A DNA stretch of 64,000 nt, taken from assembly GCF_004000825.1 (NCBI RefSeq), contig NZ_BILZ01000007.1:1-64000 (forward strand), in the 5' to 3' direction. Below the pieces are notes generated by a model, which saw nothing but the letters and a program-made list of their open reading frames with translations, was not told the origin of the DNA and searched no databases. Of the stretch, positions 42,684 through 52,666 are shown in pieces. This DNA is from Paenibacillus kobensis NBRC 15729. Lineage in GTDB: Bacteria > Bacillota > Bacilli > Paenibacillales > Paenibacillaceae. The position numbers and the translations under genes were made by a program. Position 1 is the first letter of the stretch. Each line of letters opens with the position of its first letter.

Positions 42684-44606
42684 ATGGAGCCTTATCGAAT
42701 CGATTTTGCGATGATGAGAGGCCACGAACTTATACTCGATCGTGAGAAGCCGATAACGAGAGAGGAATTGGATGCGATGGAACTGCAAATGCTGCGCAGC
42801 AATTCGATTCCGTTTCTGCTGCCTGTCGAATGGATCGAAATCGACGGCAATATTACGTTCCGGTATACGATCGAAGGCAAGCGAATGCTCTCGCACCAAC
42901 TGCAGCTTCGTGAATTGACGATGCAAGATATGTATGCGTGTTTGTTGGCTGTTGCGGATGCTCTTGATGCCTGCAAATCGTATTTGCTTCGTCCGGAGTG
43001 TTGCTTGCTGAAAGATAACTGTTTGTTCATTGGCGAAAGATGGGATGACGTGTTTCTGCTGTATGTGCCGATTCTGAAGCCAGAGGACGAATATAAGCAG
43101 TCGGTGGAAGGGCCAGGCGCATTCACTTCGCTTGTTATGAGGTTGGCATCTCATGTTAAGCAGTTGGACGGCGATGGACTGCAACTCATATTGAAGCAGT
43201 TGTTAGATAGCCATGGCGTTGTACGGCCCGCTTTGCGCAAAGCGCTGCTTGAGTTGATAGAAGGTCGCCAAGCTGCTGGAGCGTTGGAGCCAAGCTTAAG
43301 GAATTCGTATGGGCAGCATGGCCGTGAGGGACGGCAGGACAATCAAGGGTCGCATGAGCGGCAAGGTATTGGGATGCATACGATTCAGGAACGTCATGAT
43401 CAGATCGGGCAGCCGAGGATGGATGCGATGCAAGAAGGTTATGGACAGAATCTGCAATCGCATATGCGCAAGGAAGATCGGCTTAAGGAAGAACAGATGC
43501 CGGAACAGGCCGCATGGTTTCGCAGACCGAGAGCGGATGCTGGTCCTGTTCAGCCGCTCTCGCAGTTTCAGGCTCGTCAGGGGCCCGATGATATGACTGA
43601 CCGAAAGGGCAGCGTCGGCGATTCGAATCGTGACAGCTATGACCGGTTCCATCGTGCCGTTGTACCGTCGGCGGATCGGGAAGCCGAAGAAATGGATGGC
43701 GAGCCATTGCACGCTGCTGAATGGGGGAATAAGCCGGCGGCGCCAGAACGCACCAAATGGTTAGCGTCTGCGGCGTCGGCGATTGCGGCAGCGTTAGTGT
43801 GGCGTTACGGATATATGAATCAACCGTCCGGTGACAGACTGCTTATTTGTTTTGGAGCAACCGTCATTATAGCAGCTGCAGCCTATATCGCAGGATGGCG
43901 CGGCAGCCGCCGCGCGGGATCAGCGGCGGATACTTCCGCATCGAAGGAGGGCCGGTACGGCTCAGGCAGCTTGAATCAGCCCCCGCAATGGTCGCTGGAA
44001 TCAAGGCTTCTCGAACGAAGAGAGGTCAGCGTCCCTGTCAAGACAGAAAGGCGGTCAAGATCGGTATCTAAGCCGTTCCATGTTCATTCATTGGAAGGTA
44101 TGGATAGAGGCATAGGAAGGTACTCCGATGATATTCCAATTCAACCGGCGGTCATACGCACAGCACTCGAGGAGTCCGAGCCTCCGTCTGCGGCTGTTTC
44201 GGATGCGACAGTATGGATAAGGCGCGATTCGAGCCAACCGTCTGGCGGCCGTGCCGGGGCAGAGGTGAATGTTGCTTGGCGGCTAGAGCGTACAGCGAGG
44301 GGAGAGAATGAGCAGCTTGAGTTCCCAATTGCAGGCTCGGCTTCATTCCTGATCGGAAGGACGGGCGGTAAAGTTCATTTCGCGGATGAGCATCCGGGCA
44401 TATCCCGCGTTCATTTGGAGTTCGGAAGCAATGAGGAAGGCTATACGGTGAAAGATCTCGGTTCGCGAAACGGAACAACACTGAACGGCAGTCCGATGAT
44501 TGCCTACAAGATCTATAAGCTGCAGAGCGAAGATTCGCTGCAGCTTGCGGGAAGTGACGGGCCGGTCTATACGATCCGCCAAATGAAAGAAGCAGCTGGC
44601 GTGTAA
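42684..44606 (+). CDS. FHA-domain membrane protein (DUF6382-type N-terminus)
   Basis: ATG at 42684 follows AAAGGAG. The 640-residue protein has an N-terminal conserved domain (residues 1-200, YRIDFAMMRGHELILDRE, VEWIEIDGNITFRY), a Gln/Arg/Asp-rich disordered linker, two membrane helices near 350-405, and a C-terminal FHA domain (FLIGRTGGKVHFADEHPGIS, DLGSRNGTTLNG). FHA domains bind phosphothreonine, so this may link pilus activity to a kinase not in the window. It ends the tad operon; a weak hairpin overlaps its stop. Confidence 0.8.
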   Translation: MEPYRIDFAMMRGHELILDREKPITREELDAMELQMLRSNSIPFLLPVEWIEIDGNITFRYTIEGKRMLSHQLQLRELTMQDMYACLLAVADALDACKSYLLRPECCLLKDNCLFIGERWDDVFLLYVPILKPEDEYKQSVEGPGAFTSLVMRLASHVKQLDGDGLQLILKQLLDSHGVVRPALRKALLELIEGRQAAGALEPSLRNSYGQHGREGRQDNQGSHERQGIGMHTIQERHDQIGQPRMDAMQEGYGQNLQSHMRKEDRLKEEQMPEQAAWFRRPRADAGPVQPLSQFQARQGPDDMTDRKGSVGDSNRDSYDRFHRAVVPSADREAEEMDGEPLHAAEWGNKPAAPERTKWLASAASAIAAALVWRYGYMNQPSGDRLLICFGATVIIAAAAYIAGWRGSRRAGSAADTSASKEGRYGSGSLNQPPQWSLESRLLERREVSVPVKTERRSRSVSKPFHVHSLEGMDRGIGRYSDDIPIQPAVIRTALEESEPPSAAVSDATVWIRRDSSQPSGGRAGAEVNVAWRLERTARGENEQLEFPIAGSASFLIGRTGGKVHFADEHPGISRVHLEFGSNEEGYTVKDLGSRNGTTLNGSPMIAYKIYKLQSEDSLQLAGSDGPVYTIRQMKEAAGV

Positions 44607-44630
44607 ACCGCCAAGCTGCTTACTGTAACA

Positions 44631-45545
44631 TTATGATTTGCTGCTCTTCCGGGCAATGGCCTGCATCGCCTCCGCTGCCGAAGGGTAGCGGAATTGAAAT
44701 CCGGCATTCATGGCCCTCCGGGGCACGGCATGCTGGCCTTCCAGCAGAAGCGTGGACATCTCGCCAAACAGCGTTCTTAAAGCGAACGATGGGACCGGCA
44801 TCCAGTGAGGGCGCCGGAATGCTTGAGCGATAGCCCGGCCGAATTGTTCATTCGTTACAGCTTCTGGCGCACACGCATTTACCGGTCCGCTTAGACAATC
44901 TGTATCAAGGCTGAACAGCACCAGCCGGACCATATCGTCAAGGTGGATCCATGGCAGCCACTGCTTGCCGCTTCCGACTTTGCCGCCAACGAACATTTTG
45001 TATGGCAGCGCCATTAAAGGAAATGCTCCGCCTTCGGCGTCGACGACGAGGCCGATCCGCAGCTTGACGAGCCGCTCGGCGGGAATTCGGTCGGCTGCCG
45101 CCTCCCATTGTGTAACGACACCGCTGAGAAAATCGGTACCGGGCCTGCCAGATTCGTCGAACACTTCGTGGTTCGACGGCCCGTATACAGAAATGCCGGA
45201 CGCGTTCACGACCACTTTCGGCTTAGTCGGCTGCGCTTGCGCGATCTTAGCCGATTCCGCTGCTGCGTGTACGCGTGATTGAACAATACGCTGCTTGCTA
45301 GAAGCAGTCCAGCGCTGATTGATCGACTCGCCGGCAAGGTTCACGATCGCATCTATGCGTCCGATTCGAGCGGGTACTAAAGCGTCTTCCCATGTCACAT
45401 ACTTGGCGCCTGTTATTTGCCGCGATGCATCAGGAACGGCGCGCGTCACGACAACCGCCTCGTCTCCTCTGGCTATCAGCGCCTTTACGAGCGCTTGTCC
45501 GATAAAGCCTGTCCCGCCTGTCACTGCCACCCTCAATCCGGTCAC
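44631..45545 (-). CDS. TIGR01777-family SDR epimerase
   Basis: The 304-residue NAD(P)-binding protein has GGTGFIGQALVKALI at its start, the core IVNLAGESINQRWT and SGISVYGPSN, and the C-terminal DUF1731 region (HWMPVPSFALRTLFGEM, GFQFRYPSAAEAMQAI). GTG 45545 or TTG 45536 could be the start; the latter gives the family's usual N-terminus. Substrate unknown. Confidence 0.85.
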   Translation of the reverse strand: MTGLRVAVTGGTGFIGQALVKALIARGDEAVVVTRAVPDASRQITGAKYVTWEDALVPARIGRIDAIVNLAGESINQRWTASSKQRIVQSRVHAAAESAKIAQAQPTKPKVVVNASGISVYGPSNHEVFDESGRPGTDFLSGVVTQWEAAADRIPAERLVKLRIGLVVDAEGGAFPLMALPYKMFVGGKVGSGKQWLPWIHLDDMVRLVLFSLDTDCLSGPVNACAPEAVTNEQFGRAIAQAFRRPHWMPVPSFALRTLFGEMSTLLLEGQHAVPRRAMNAGFQFRYPSAAEAMQAIARKSSKS

Positions 45546-45572
45546 TTCCTTGTGCTATCAGTAACGAGCCTG

Positions 45573-46082
45573 TTATTCGGCCTCGATCTTCACCAGCCAG
45601 CGCTGCGTTTCGCCGCCGTCAATCGCTTTCTCGATATATTCGAAACGAATTTTCGCATTCTCTTCCAAAGCCGCCGCTTGTGCCTCTACCTCTTCGTTAA
45701 GCTGATAGACGAAGACACCTTCGGATGTCGTAATCTCGGCCGAATGCGAGTCTGCCAGACCGTTGAAATTGCCTTCCGTTTGTTTCGGTGCGGGCTCATT
45801 AGAAGAAGTAGACTCAGATCCAGCAGGTTCATCTTTGTTCGTCTCTGAAGCAGAGGAACCGCCGCTTTCAGGCGTTGCTGTACCGGTATCGATCGCACCC
45901 GTCTCGCCGCTGCCGTTAGCTGTCTCTTCCACTACGCCGGTGCTTGCCGGGCTGTCGTTTCCAGAAGATTTGGATTCGGCTCCGCAAGCGGCCGTTGTCA
46001 TCAATGCTGCGAGAAGCAGCGAAGCGGCAACCGTACGCATCGTTCGGCTTCGTCTTGCCATCGTTCGAGTCATTTGATTCAT
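45573..46082 (-). CDS. Putative lipoprotein with Ser/Thr-rich linker
   Basis: The 169-residue protein has a twin-basic N-terminus, a hydrophobic segment and the lipobox TTAAC (Cys near 33), a Ser/Thr/Glu-rich linker to about 100, and a small C-terminal beta domain (EITTSEGVFVYQLNEEVEA, IRFEYIEKAIDGGETQRW). No family recognised. Same strand as its neighbours. Confidence 0.65.
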   Translation of the reverse strand: MNQMTRTMARRSRTMRTVAASLLLAALMTTAACGAESKSSGNDSPASTGVVEETANGSGETGAIDTGTATPESGGSSASETNKDEPAGSESTSSNEPAPKQTEGNFNGLADSHSAEITTSEGVFVYQLNEEVEAQAAALEENAKIRFEYIEKAIDGGETQRWLVKIEAE

Positions 46083-46145
46083 ATGAATTCCCCCTGATTG
46101 TGTTACCGTATGTATACCCTGCTGCAGAACGGTTCAAACGTTTCG

Positions 46146-46580
46146 TTATTTGTTCAGTAGATGGTTATAGGCGGAGTAGTCGATCCCTTTTTTCTTCAAG
46201 TAAGTGACCAGACTACGGTAGTCGCGCTTAGGCGTTGCCCGAATATAGCCTTCGATACAGTGCTCGCGGGTAACTCGCGTTTCGCCGTACTCAATCGCAA
46301 CTTGAGCAATCCGAGCGGCGATCGAATGTCTCGCAATATCGCGAAAAGCGCTCGGTACGGGCGATACAAGCTCTTCAAGAAATTCTTTGGAATCATCGTT
46401 CCACATGCCGCGGCTTCGCTCGACCCAATAATTTTGCCAATCGAGCTTGGACTTTCCGTCTTTCTTAGGCAGCACTTTCAGAAATTTGCGGAACATAAAA
46501 AATCCGCCGATCGACATAAATCCGACCATGACGACGACCCAGAACGCAATAAAATACATGAACCAGCTATGTCCATTCAT
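46146..46580 (-). CDS. DUF2621 membrane-anchored protein (YneK-like)
   Basis: The 144-residue protein has one N-terminal membrane helix (FIAFWVVVMVGFMSIGGFFM), followed by a basic segment and a helical domain (EFLEELVSPVPSAFRDIARH, EGYIRATPKRDYRSLVTYLKK). It matches the DUF2621 family of Bacilli as I recall it. Function unknown. Confidence 0.75.
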   Translation of the reverse strand: MNGHSWFMYFIAFWVVVMVGFMSIGGFFMFRKFLKVLPKKDGKSKLDWQNYWVERSRGMWNDDSKEFLEELVSPVPSAFRDIARHSIAARIAQVAIEYGETRVTREHCIEGYIRATPKRDYRSLVTYLKKKGIDYSAYNHLLNK

Positions 46581-46679
46581 GGATTGTTTTCACCTCTGGT
46601 TGAATTATACCGTATTCCTAGCTTTATTTCGATATTGCTTGTACAATAAGGGGTGATCAAATGAAAGGGGCGTTTGCTT

Positions 46680-47807
46680 ATGCTGAAGATAGGCTCCCAT
46701 GTATCGTTCTCCGATAAAGGATTGCTCACTGCAACGGAAGAAGCAGTATCTTATGGTTCCAGCACGTTCATGATATACACTGGTGCTCCGCAGAATACAC
46801 GGCGCAAGCCGATTGAATCCTTATATATTGAAGAAGGCCGCGAGGCGATGCGCCAAGCGAACATCGGCGAGATCGTCGTGCACGCGCCTTATATCGTCAA
46901 CTTGGGTTCGTACAAGGACGATACGTTTGAATTGGCGGTCCGGTTCCTCCAGGAGGAAATTCGCCGTACCGATTATCTAGGCGTCGGCAATATCGTGCTC
47001 CACCCTGGCGCATATACGGATAAAGATGCCGAATACGGCATTAACCGCATTGCGGAAGGGCTTAACCTCGTACTTGAGGGTACGAAAGAAACGAAGGTCA
47101 ACATTGCGCTCGAGACGATGGCGGGCAAAGGTACCGAGATCGGCCGCAGCTTCGACGAGATCGCGTCCATTATTGACAAAGTCCGGGATAATGAACGTCT
47201 GACGGTATGCTTGGACACCTGCCACGTTCATGATGCTGGTTACAATATCGTAGGCGATTTGGACGGCGTTCTGTCCGAATTCGACCGCATCGTAGGCTTG
47301 AACCGTATCGCCGTCGTTCACTTGAACGACAGCAAGAATCCATGCGGAGCCGGCAAAGACCGTCACGCGCCGGTTGGAGCAGGCTGGATCGGCTATGAAG
47401 GCATTCGGTCCGTCGTGCATCATGAAGCGCTTGCTGGCCGTCCATTCATTCTTGAAACACCATGGATCGGCAAGGATGACAAGAAGGAGCGTCCGATGTA
47501 CGAAGCGGAAATCGCGCTGCTTCGCGGCGACGCTTTGGAACGGTTCGGCGCGTCCTACTATGATGATGTCGAGAAACTTCACCGTTTCTTCGCCGATATG
47601 TCGATTGAGGCCCGTCCATATGTGCTCAACGTATGGGATGTGCTGAAGAATGATGCGAAAGCGAAGAAAGCGGATCCGCGCGAACCAATGGACCGGCTGT
47701 ATGATCTCGTTGCGGAACACAATGTTTTCACGGAATTGAGCGAAGAGCAAATTAACCACCGTTTAATCGGCTGGTTCGCAGGCAAGGCTGCGCTCGTTAA
47801 CGCGTAA
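46680..47807 (+). CDS. nfo: Endonuclease IV (AP endonuclease) with C-terminal extension
   Basis: The xylose-isomerase-like TIM barrel cleaves abasic sites in DNA. Motifs are [85 protein letters not shown] and ILETPW, with the zinc ligands intact. It has 375 residues, about 80 more than the Bacillus enzyme (297); the extra C-terminal part ([15 protein letters not shown] onward) is helical and of unknown role. ATG 46680 is preferred to TTG 46674. Confidence 0.92.
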   Translation: MLKIGSHVSFSDKGLLTATEEAVSYGSSTFMIYTGAPQNTRRKPIESLYIEEGREAMRQANIGEIVVHAPYIVNLGSYKDDTFELAVRFLQEEIRRTDYLGVGNIVLHPGAYTDKDAEYGINRIAEGLNLVLEGTKETKVNIALETMAGKGTEIGRSFDEIASIIDKVRDNERLTVCLDTCHVHDAGYNIVGDLDGVLSEFDRIVGLNRIAVVHLNDSKNPCGAGKDRHAPVGAGWIGYEGIRSVVHHEALAGRPFILETPWIGKDDKKERPMYEAEIALLRGDALERFGASYYDDVEKLHRFFADMSIEARPYVLNVWDVLKNDAKAKKADPREPMDRLYDLVAEHNVFTELSEEQINHRLIGWFAGKAALVNA

Positions 47808-47863
47808 GCCTTCCAACATAAATTTTAGGATGATTAGGAATTGAGGAAGGATGTCGGATAGTC

Positions 47864-48760
47864 ATGCAGCAACCGTATCAACCACAGTCTCAGCATCGCG
47901 GCGATAAAAGCAAACGTGCTCGCATGCTGATCTCCTGCCCGGACCGCCCGGGCATCGTCGCCGCTGTCTCGCATTTTTTGCATGAGCATGGGGCGAATAT
48001 CGTTCAGTCCGATCAATATACGATGGATCCTGAGGGCGGCATGTTTTTTATCCGTTTCGAATTTGATCTGAATGACATGGAGCGCGAGCTGCCTGTGCTG
48101 CAGGAAGATTTTACACGTGTAGCGGATCGGTTCGAAATGAAATGGCACACGTTCCGGGCGAGCCGCAAGAAGCGGATCGCGATATTCGTATCGAAGGAGG
48201 ATCACTGCTTGCTGGAGCTGCTCTGGCAGTGGCAGGCGGGTGATCTGGATGCGGAGATTGCGATGGTCGTCAGCAACCATAACGATATGCGCGGTTTAGT
48301 CGAGAGCTTCGGCATTCCGTATCATCATATCCCGGTTACGCCGGATTCGAAGCCGGAAGCGGAGAAGAAACAGATGGAGCTGGTGGCGAATAAGGTCGAT
48401 CTAATCGTCCTTGCACGGTATATGCAGATTATTCCGCCGAAGTTCATCGAACAATTCCCGAATCGTATCATTAACATTCACCATTCGTTCCTCCCGGCGT
48501 TCGTCGGGGGCAAGCCGTATCACCAAGCGTATCAGCGCGGCGTGAAGATTATCGGAGCAACAGCTCACTACGTGACGGAAGAGCTCGATGGCGGTCCGAT
48601 TATCGATCAGGACGTTCAGCGCGTCAGCCACCGCGACAACGTCGACGATCTGAAGCGGATCGGCCGGACGATTGAACGCGTCGTATTGGCCCGCGCGGTC
48701 AAATGGCATACCGAGGACCGTATTCTTGTCCATCAGAACAAGACGGTCGTATTCAACTAA
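47864..48760 (+). CDS. purU: Formyltetrahydrofolate deformylase
   Basis: It hydrolyses 10-formyl-THF to formate and THF. The 298-residue protein has an N-terminal ACT domain (RMLISCPDRPGIVAAVSHFL) and a formyl-transferase domain with IINIHHSFLPAFVGGKPYHQA and YVTEELDGGPIIDQD; the catalytic Asn, His and Asp are in these. Length and order are normal. Confidence 0.93.
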   Translation: MQQPYQPQSQHRGDKSKRARMLISCPDRPGIVAAVSHFLHEHGANIVQSDQYTMDPEGGMFFIRFEFDLNDMERELPVLQEDFTRVADRFEMKWHTFRASRKKRIAIFVSKEDHCLLELLWQWQAGDLDAEIAMVVSNHNDMRGLVESFGIPYHHIPVTPDSKPEAEKKQMELVANKVDLIVLARYMQIIPPKFIEQFPNRIINIHHSFLPAFVGGKPYHQAYQRGVKIIGATAHYVTEELDGGPIIDQDVQRVSHRDNVDDLKRIGRTIERVVLARAVKWHTEDRILVHQNKTVVFN

Positions 48761-48780
48761 CCATCGTTTGTTTAACATGG

Positions 48781-48816
48781 AACTGCCCTGGGCCGAATCG
48801 GCTCAGGGCAGTTTTT
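48781..48816. terminator. Bidirectional intrinsic terminator between purU and bioC
   Basis: AACTGCCCTG (48781-48790) pairs with CAGGGCAGTT (48804-48813), with further inner pairing and a T run. Confidence 0.85.
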
Positions 48817-48908
48817 GTGTATGAATGTTCATGAAGAATTGCTGTTGCGTGTACCCGCCCGATAGAGCAGAACAATCTGCTTCTTCAGGGAATAACTGGC
48901 GCTTACGC

Positions 48909-49883
48909 TCAGTCGCGTGCCGCTAAGATCGTGATCGTCTCATAAGTTGCTGCAACCCCAGTTCCGTCTGGTTCCGGAAACAGAGACTCGTAGATTTGGA
49001 ACATTTCGCGGAACAGCCGGCGTCCGGCTCCATCCCCAAGAGAGATACGCTGAGCATCTGTTGATGCGGCGCTCGCGCCGATCGCTTTCACCGTGTGCAG
49101 AAAATCGGGTACGGAACGGTGTGTTTCGATTTGCTCCTGTGAGCTTGCATCAAGCAGACGCCAGCCGCTGTCATGAAGCATATTCTGCCACGCCGACAGC
49201 GAGTGGAACGACAAACCGTGATGCTTATACGGCATCTCTAGACGATGATATGCCTGTTGAAAAGAAGTGTGCAGCTCGTGCATCGTGCGAGGACCGAACG
49301 TCGTAAATGCCAGCAGTCCGCCATCGCTTAATGAACCTCGTAAAGCGGCAAGGGTGCGAGCAGGGTGAACGAACCACTGAAAGCACGCGTTCGAAACGAT
49401 GAGTTCAAAGGGAGCGTTAAGCTGTTGGCATTCGTTATCAGAGTCGGATTGTTCGCCTGACACCCCCTGCTTCCAGAGTTCGGTATGCCGGTTCTCGCCT
49501 GACCACTTATGCCGATCGTACTCCGTTGCCCATTGTTCAGCGTCTGCTTCGACCCATTGAATCCGGTCCATCGCTTCCGGACAACTCTCCAGCAGCTTGC
49601 GGCTGGCCGCTGCCAGCATTCCGGGACTAATGTCGATGGCTGTTATACTGCCGCGGCTCAGCAGCTGTGTGCGAGCCAGCAGGGCGGTCAGCGTACCTGT
49701 GCCGCATCCGATCTCCATGACGCGTGCCGGTGCAGCATGCGAATGATTACCCCCAATATAATGGGTCTGTATCCGCTCGGCCAGTTCGGTTGCCATAATC
49801 AATTGGACACGGACGTTGCTGTCGTATTGGCCTTGCGCGCTTCGTCCGAATTGCCGCTTGATTCGATCATGATAACCGATCAT
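48909..49883 (-). CDS. bioC: Malonyl-ACP O-methyltransferase
   Basis: BioC methylates malonyl-ACP to start pimelate synthesis for biotin. The 324-residue protein starts at ATG 49883, behind GGAGGTGG. It has RRQ-like start motif RIKRQFGRSAQGQYDSN, the SAM-binding EIGCGTGTLTALL (about 59), AIDISPGML, and NACFQWF. It is the last gene of the leftward bio operon and overlaps the hydrolase gene. Confidence 0.9.
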   Translation of the reverse strand: MIGYHDRIKRQFGRSAQGQYDSNVRVQLIMATELAERIQTHYIGGNHSHAAPARVMEIGCGTGTLTALLARTQLLSRGSITAIDISPGMLAAASRKLLESCPEAMDRIQWVEADAEQWATEYDRHKWSGENRHTELWKQGVSGEQSDSDNECQQLNAPFELIVSNACFQWFVHPARTLAALRGSLSDGGLLAFTTFGPRTMHELHTSFQQAYHRLEMPYKHHGLSFHSLSAWQNMLHDSGWRLLDASSQEQIETHRSVPDFLHTVKAIGASAASTDAQRISLGDGAGRRLFREMFQIYESLFPEPDGTGVAATYETITILAARD

Positions 49884-50700
49884 GCAGCCACCTCCTGATC
49901 CGAGCCGAGACGTACTCCGGTTCAGTAAGAAACGGAGCGTGACCGATTCCATCCAGCACCATCCGCTCAGCTTGCGGGATAGATTGCACCAAATCTGCCG
50001 ATTTGTCGGCAGGGCATATGCTGTCGTCAGAGCCATGAATAAAGAGGGCCGGACATTCAACCTTCGGAAGTTGCGGATTTAAATCTTCATGAATGAGCCA
50101 TTGAAGGCCCGCATCCAGAGCGGCATCGGACCATCGGGTCATCAACGAAACGGCGCTGCTGGTCTCTTGGTCAAGATCCGTGTTAAACGTTCGGCCATGA
50201 TCTCTATCACGACCTCTATCACAAGCCCCGTCACGAACAAGCAGTCTCCTCGCAAGATCCTCCCGGCAACCGTCCAACGCCATAGAGCGGAACCGTGCTT
50301 CGACGCCGGCCCGGTCCGCCGACAGGGCGGTGCGCATGCGCTCCAACTGGCGCGCGTCCCATCCACTTCTCGAGGAAGCGGAGCCGCGCTGTTCTGAGCG
50401 AACGAACCTTGCGCCTGCGGATATGACGATAGCCCCATCGACGAGTCGATCCGCAGCAAGCCGAAGTGCGAGCATTCCGCCGAGCGACCAGCCGACAGCA
50501 ATGAGCGGAGCGCCAGTATGGTGTTTTGATCGAAGCTCCTTAACCCCGGCTATAGCCGCAGCATAGAACTCTTCCTGACCGGCAGCTTTCGTATAGTCGG
50601 CTGCAAGATCCGCTTCTGCGGCTGGCAAAAGCCCGCGAAGCGGTTGGAACACTTCTCCGCCGAACGACCATCCTGGCAGCCATAAGTAGCCTGCATGCAT
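49867..50700 (-). CDS. bioH: Alpha/beta hydrolase, probable pimeloyl-ACP methyl ester esterase (BioH role)
   Basis: The 277-residue protein has the nucleophile motif VGWSLGGMLAL (about 75), an acid in FIHGSDDSICP and a His in GIGHAPFL. Its place between bioF and bioC points to the esterase that removes the methyl group set by BioC. An Arg/Asp-rich insert (DRGRDRDHGR, near residue 160) derives from a short duplicated DNA motif and is unlike typical BioH. It overlaps bioC by 17 bases. The BioH assignment is inferred from context. Confidence 0.72.
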   Translation of the reverse strand: MHAGYLWLPGWSFGGEVFQPLRGLLPAAEADLAADYTKAAGQEEFYAAAIAGVKELRSKHHTGAPLIAVGWSLGGMLALRLAADRLVDGAIVISAGARFVRSEQRGSASSRSGWDARQLERMRTALSADRAGVEARFRSMALDGCREDLARRLLVRDGACDRGRDRDHGRTFNTDLDQETSSAVSLMTRWSDAALDAGLQWLIHEDLNPQLPKVECPALFIHGSDDSICPADKSADLVQSIPQAERMVLDGIGHAPFLTEPEYVSARIRRWLHDRLS

Positions 50701-50706
50701 CTAGGT

Positions 50707-51882
50707 TCACCTCATTCCCATCCGGCTGGTGATGTTCATAACCGCCGATAGCGCCTCTTGCAGCTCTTGCCCGGAATGGGCACTCGACAGTGAGAACCGG
50801 ACACGTGAAGCGTTGGCGGGCACGGTAGGGGTACGTATCGCGGAGGCGGCTATGCCCGCGAGCAGCAGCTCTTCGCTCAGCCGGATAGCCGATTCTGCAT
50901 CTCCGGTCATGACCGGGACGACCGGACAGTCCGGTTGTCCGGTTACTTGCAGGCCGGCTCTCGTAAACGTTTCACGGAACAACCTTGCATGCCCGCGGAC
51001 GGCATCAGCCCGCTGCCGCTCCTGCCGAATGAGCAAGAGTGCCCTCTGTACGCCTGCAATGACCGATGGGGGGAGCGCGGTTGAATAAATCAGAGGGCGA
51101 GCTTTGTTGACGAGCCAGCTCCGAAGCGTATGGCTTCCCGCCGCATAGGCTCCATAAACCCCGAATGATTTGCTGAAAGTACCGATATGGACATCGATAT
51201 GCCCGGACAGCCCGAGCTCCGCTGCAAGCCCTTGCCCTTCCGCGCCGTATACGCCGCCGCTATGCGCTTCGTCAACGATAAGTCCAGCATTGTAACGATA
51301 TTTCAGCTCGACCAGTTCCCGCAGCGGAGCAGCATCCCCGTCCATCGAAAAAATAGCGTCGGTTACGATCCACCGCCGCCGTGCGCTTCCGTGTTTCTTA
51401 AGCAAGCTCTCCAAGTGATCAAGGTCGTTATGCTTATAGCGGATATGTTCAGCACGGCTGAGAACAGCGCCGTCGACGATGCTTGCATGGTTCAGCCTGT
51501 CGCTGAACAGGGCATCCTCCCGTCCGGCAAGTGCTGCGATCGTTCCGACATTGCACATGTACCCGCTTCCGAAAACGACGGCGGCATCTGTGCCGTGCCA
51601 TTGCGCCAAAGCTGCTTCGAGCTGCTCATAGCCTAGACGACTGCCGCTGATTAGCCGGGATGCGCCTGCACCGCAGCCTTCCTCTTGCAGCGATTGGATC
51701 ATCGCTTCTTTAATTGATGCATGCTGCGAGAGTCCAAGATAATCATTCGAGGACAAGTCAAGCAGCTCTCGCCCGTCCCGGACGATACGGCCAGCCTTGC
51801 CGACTATGGCTGCCGAAGGACGAATTGACCGCAACAAAGACTGCTCTTTAAGCTCGGCCAACGGTTGTTCCATCCATTCCAT
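50707..51882 (-). CDS. bioF: 8-amino-7-oxononanoate synthase
   Basis: The PLP enzyme condenses pimeloyl-ACP with alanine. The 391-residue protein has LDLSSNDYLGLS, the His-containing DRLNHASIVDGA, VDEAHSGGVYG and the PLP Lys in GTFSKSFGVYGAYAAG (about 232). Length is normal; it overlaps bioD by 35 bases. Confidence 0.95.
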   Translation of the reverse strand: MEWMEQPLAELKEQSLLRSIRPSAAIVGKAGRIVRDGRELLDLSSNDYLGLSQHASIKEAMIQSLQEEGCGAGASRLISGSRLGYEQLEAALAQWHGTDAAVVFGSGYMCNVGTIAALAGREDALFSDRLNHASIVDGAVLSRAEHIRYKHNDLDHLESLLKKHGSARRRWIVTDAIFSMDGDAAPLRELVELKYRYNAGLIVDEAHSGGVYGAEGQGLAAELGLSGHIDVHIGTFSKSFGVYGAYAAGSHTLRSWLVNKARPLIYSTALPPSVIAGVQRALLLIRQERQRADAVRGHARLFRETFTRAGLQVTGQPDCPVVPVMTGDAESAIRLSEELLLAGIAASAIRTPTVPANASRVRFSLSSAHSGQELQEALSAVMNITSRMGMR

Positions 51883-52666
51883 GTGCGGAATCGACCTCCT
51901 CTAGATGAGCATACAGAGCTTGTATATCGACGGCGGTTCGAACTGCATTCGCAAGCGATTCCGGGTCGTCCCCGGGCAATCCGGCAGGCAATCTGCCCCA
52001 CACGCGAATTCCGCCATATTGTTCGATTAATGAAGCGTTGCGATCTACGCTTATGTCCCCGCCGCTCATCGCTGTCTCGCCGTCATTAAGCAATACGCCA
52101 GCGACCCGGATTCCATGATGCCGAAGCCAATGAACCGTCAACAGCGTATGGTTCACCGTACCGAGTCCGGAACGTGCAATGACGAGAGCGGGCATGCCGA
52201 GCACCGCAATCAAATCGGTCACCGTGGCGTTATCCGTCAGCGGGACGGCTGCGCCGCCGGCACCTTCGATGATCATCGTACCGTAGGCTTCGAACAGTGC
52301 TCTGCCGGATTCGACGAGCGCGTCCATCCTAAGCGGAGCTTTCGGCGGCGCTGCGATAGCGGGGGCCAAAGGCGCTTCGTACGAGAAGGAGCATACCTCT
52401 TCCGGACGTTCGGTTAATCCTGCCGCGCGAATAAGCCGTTCCGCATCGGTTCTTCCGCTGCCGGGCAATTCGCCTGACTGAACCGGCTTCCAGACGCCGG
52501 TATGGATGCCTTCGGCGCGAAACGCGGCTGCAAGTCCTGCTGCGGCCACCGTTTTGCCGATGCCGGTATCGGTGCCCGTGATGAATAAGCCGCGCCGGTG
52601 CGGAAGCGCGCTCATGTCGCAGTTCCTAATTCGGTTCTGCCATTGCGGCTCGCTCATGGTCTCCAC
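51848..52666 (-). CDS. bioD: Dethiobiotin synthetase
   Basis: It closes the ureido ring from DAPA, ATP and CO2. The P-loop is [19 protein letters not shown], with WKPVQSGE and [11 protein letters not shown] following. ATG 52666 overlaps the bioA stop; a later ATG (MSALPHRRG) also fits, giving about 255 residues. The C-terminal end runs into bioF. Confidence 0.93.
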   Translation of the reverse strand: METMSEPQWQNRIRNCDMSALPHRRGLFITGTDTGIGKTVAAAGLAAAFRAEGIHTGVWKPVQSGELPGSGRTDAERLIRAAGLTERPEEVCSFSYEAPLAPAIAAPPKAPLRMDALVESGRALFEAYGTMIIEGAGGAAVPLTDNATVTDLIAVLGMPALVIARSGLGTVNHTLLTVHWLRHHGIRVAGVLLNDGETAMSGGDISVDRNASLIEQYGGIRVWGRLPAGLPGDDPESLANAVRTAVDIQALYAHLEEVDSAHGMDGTTVGRA

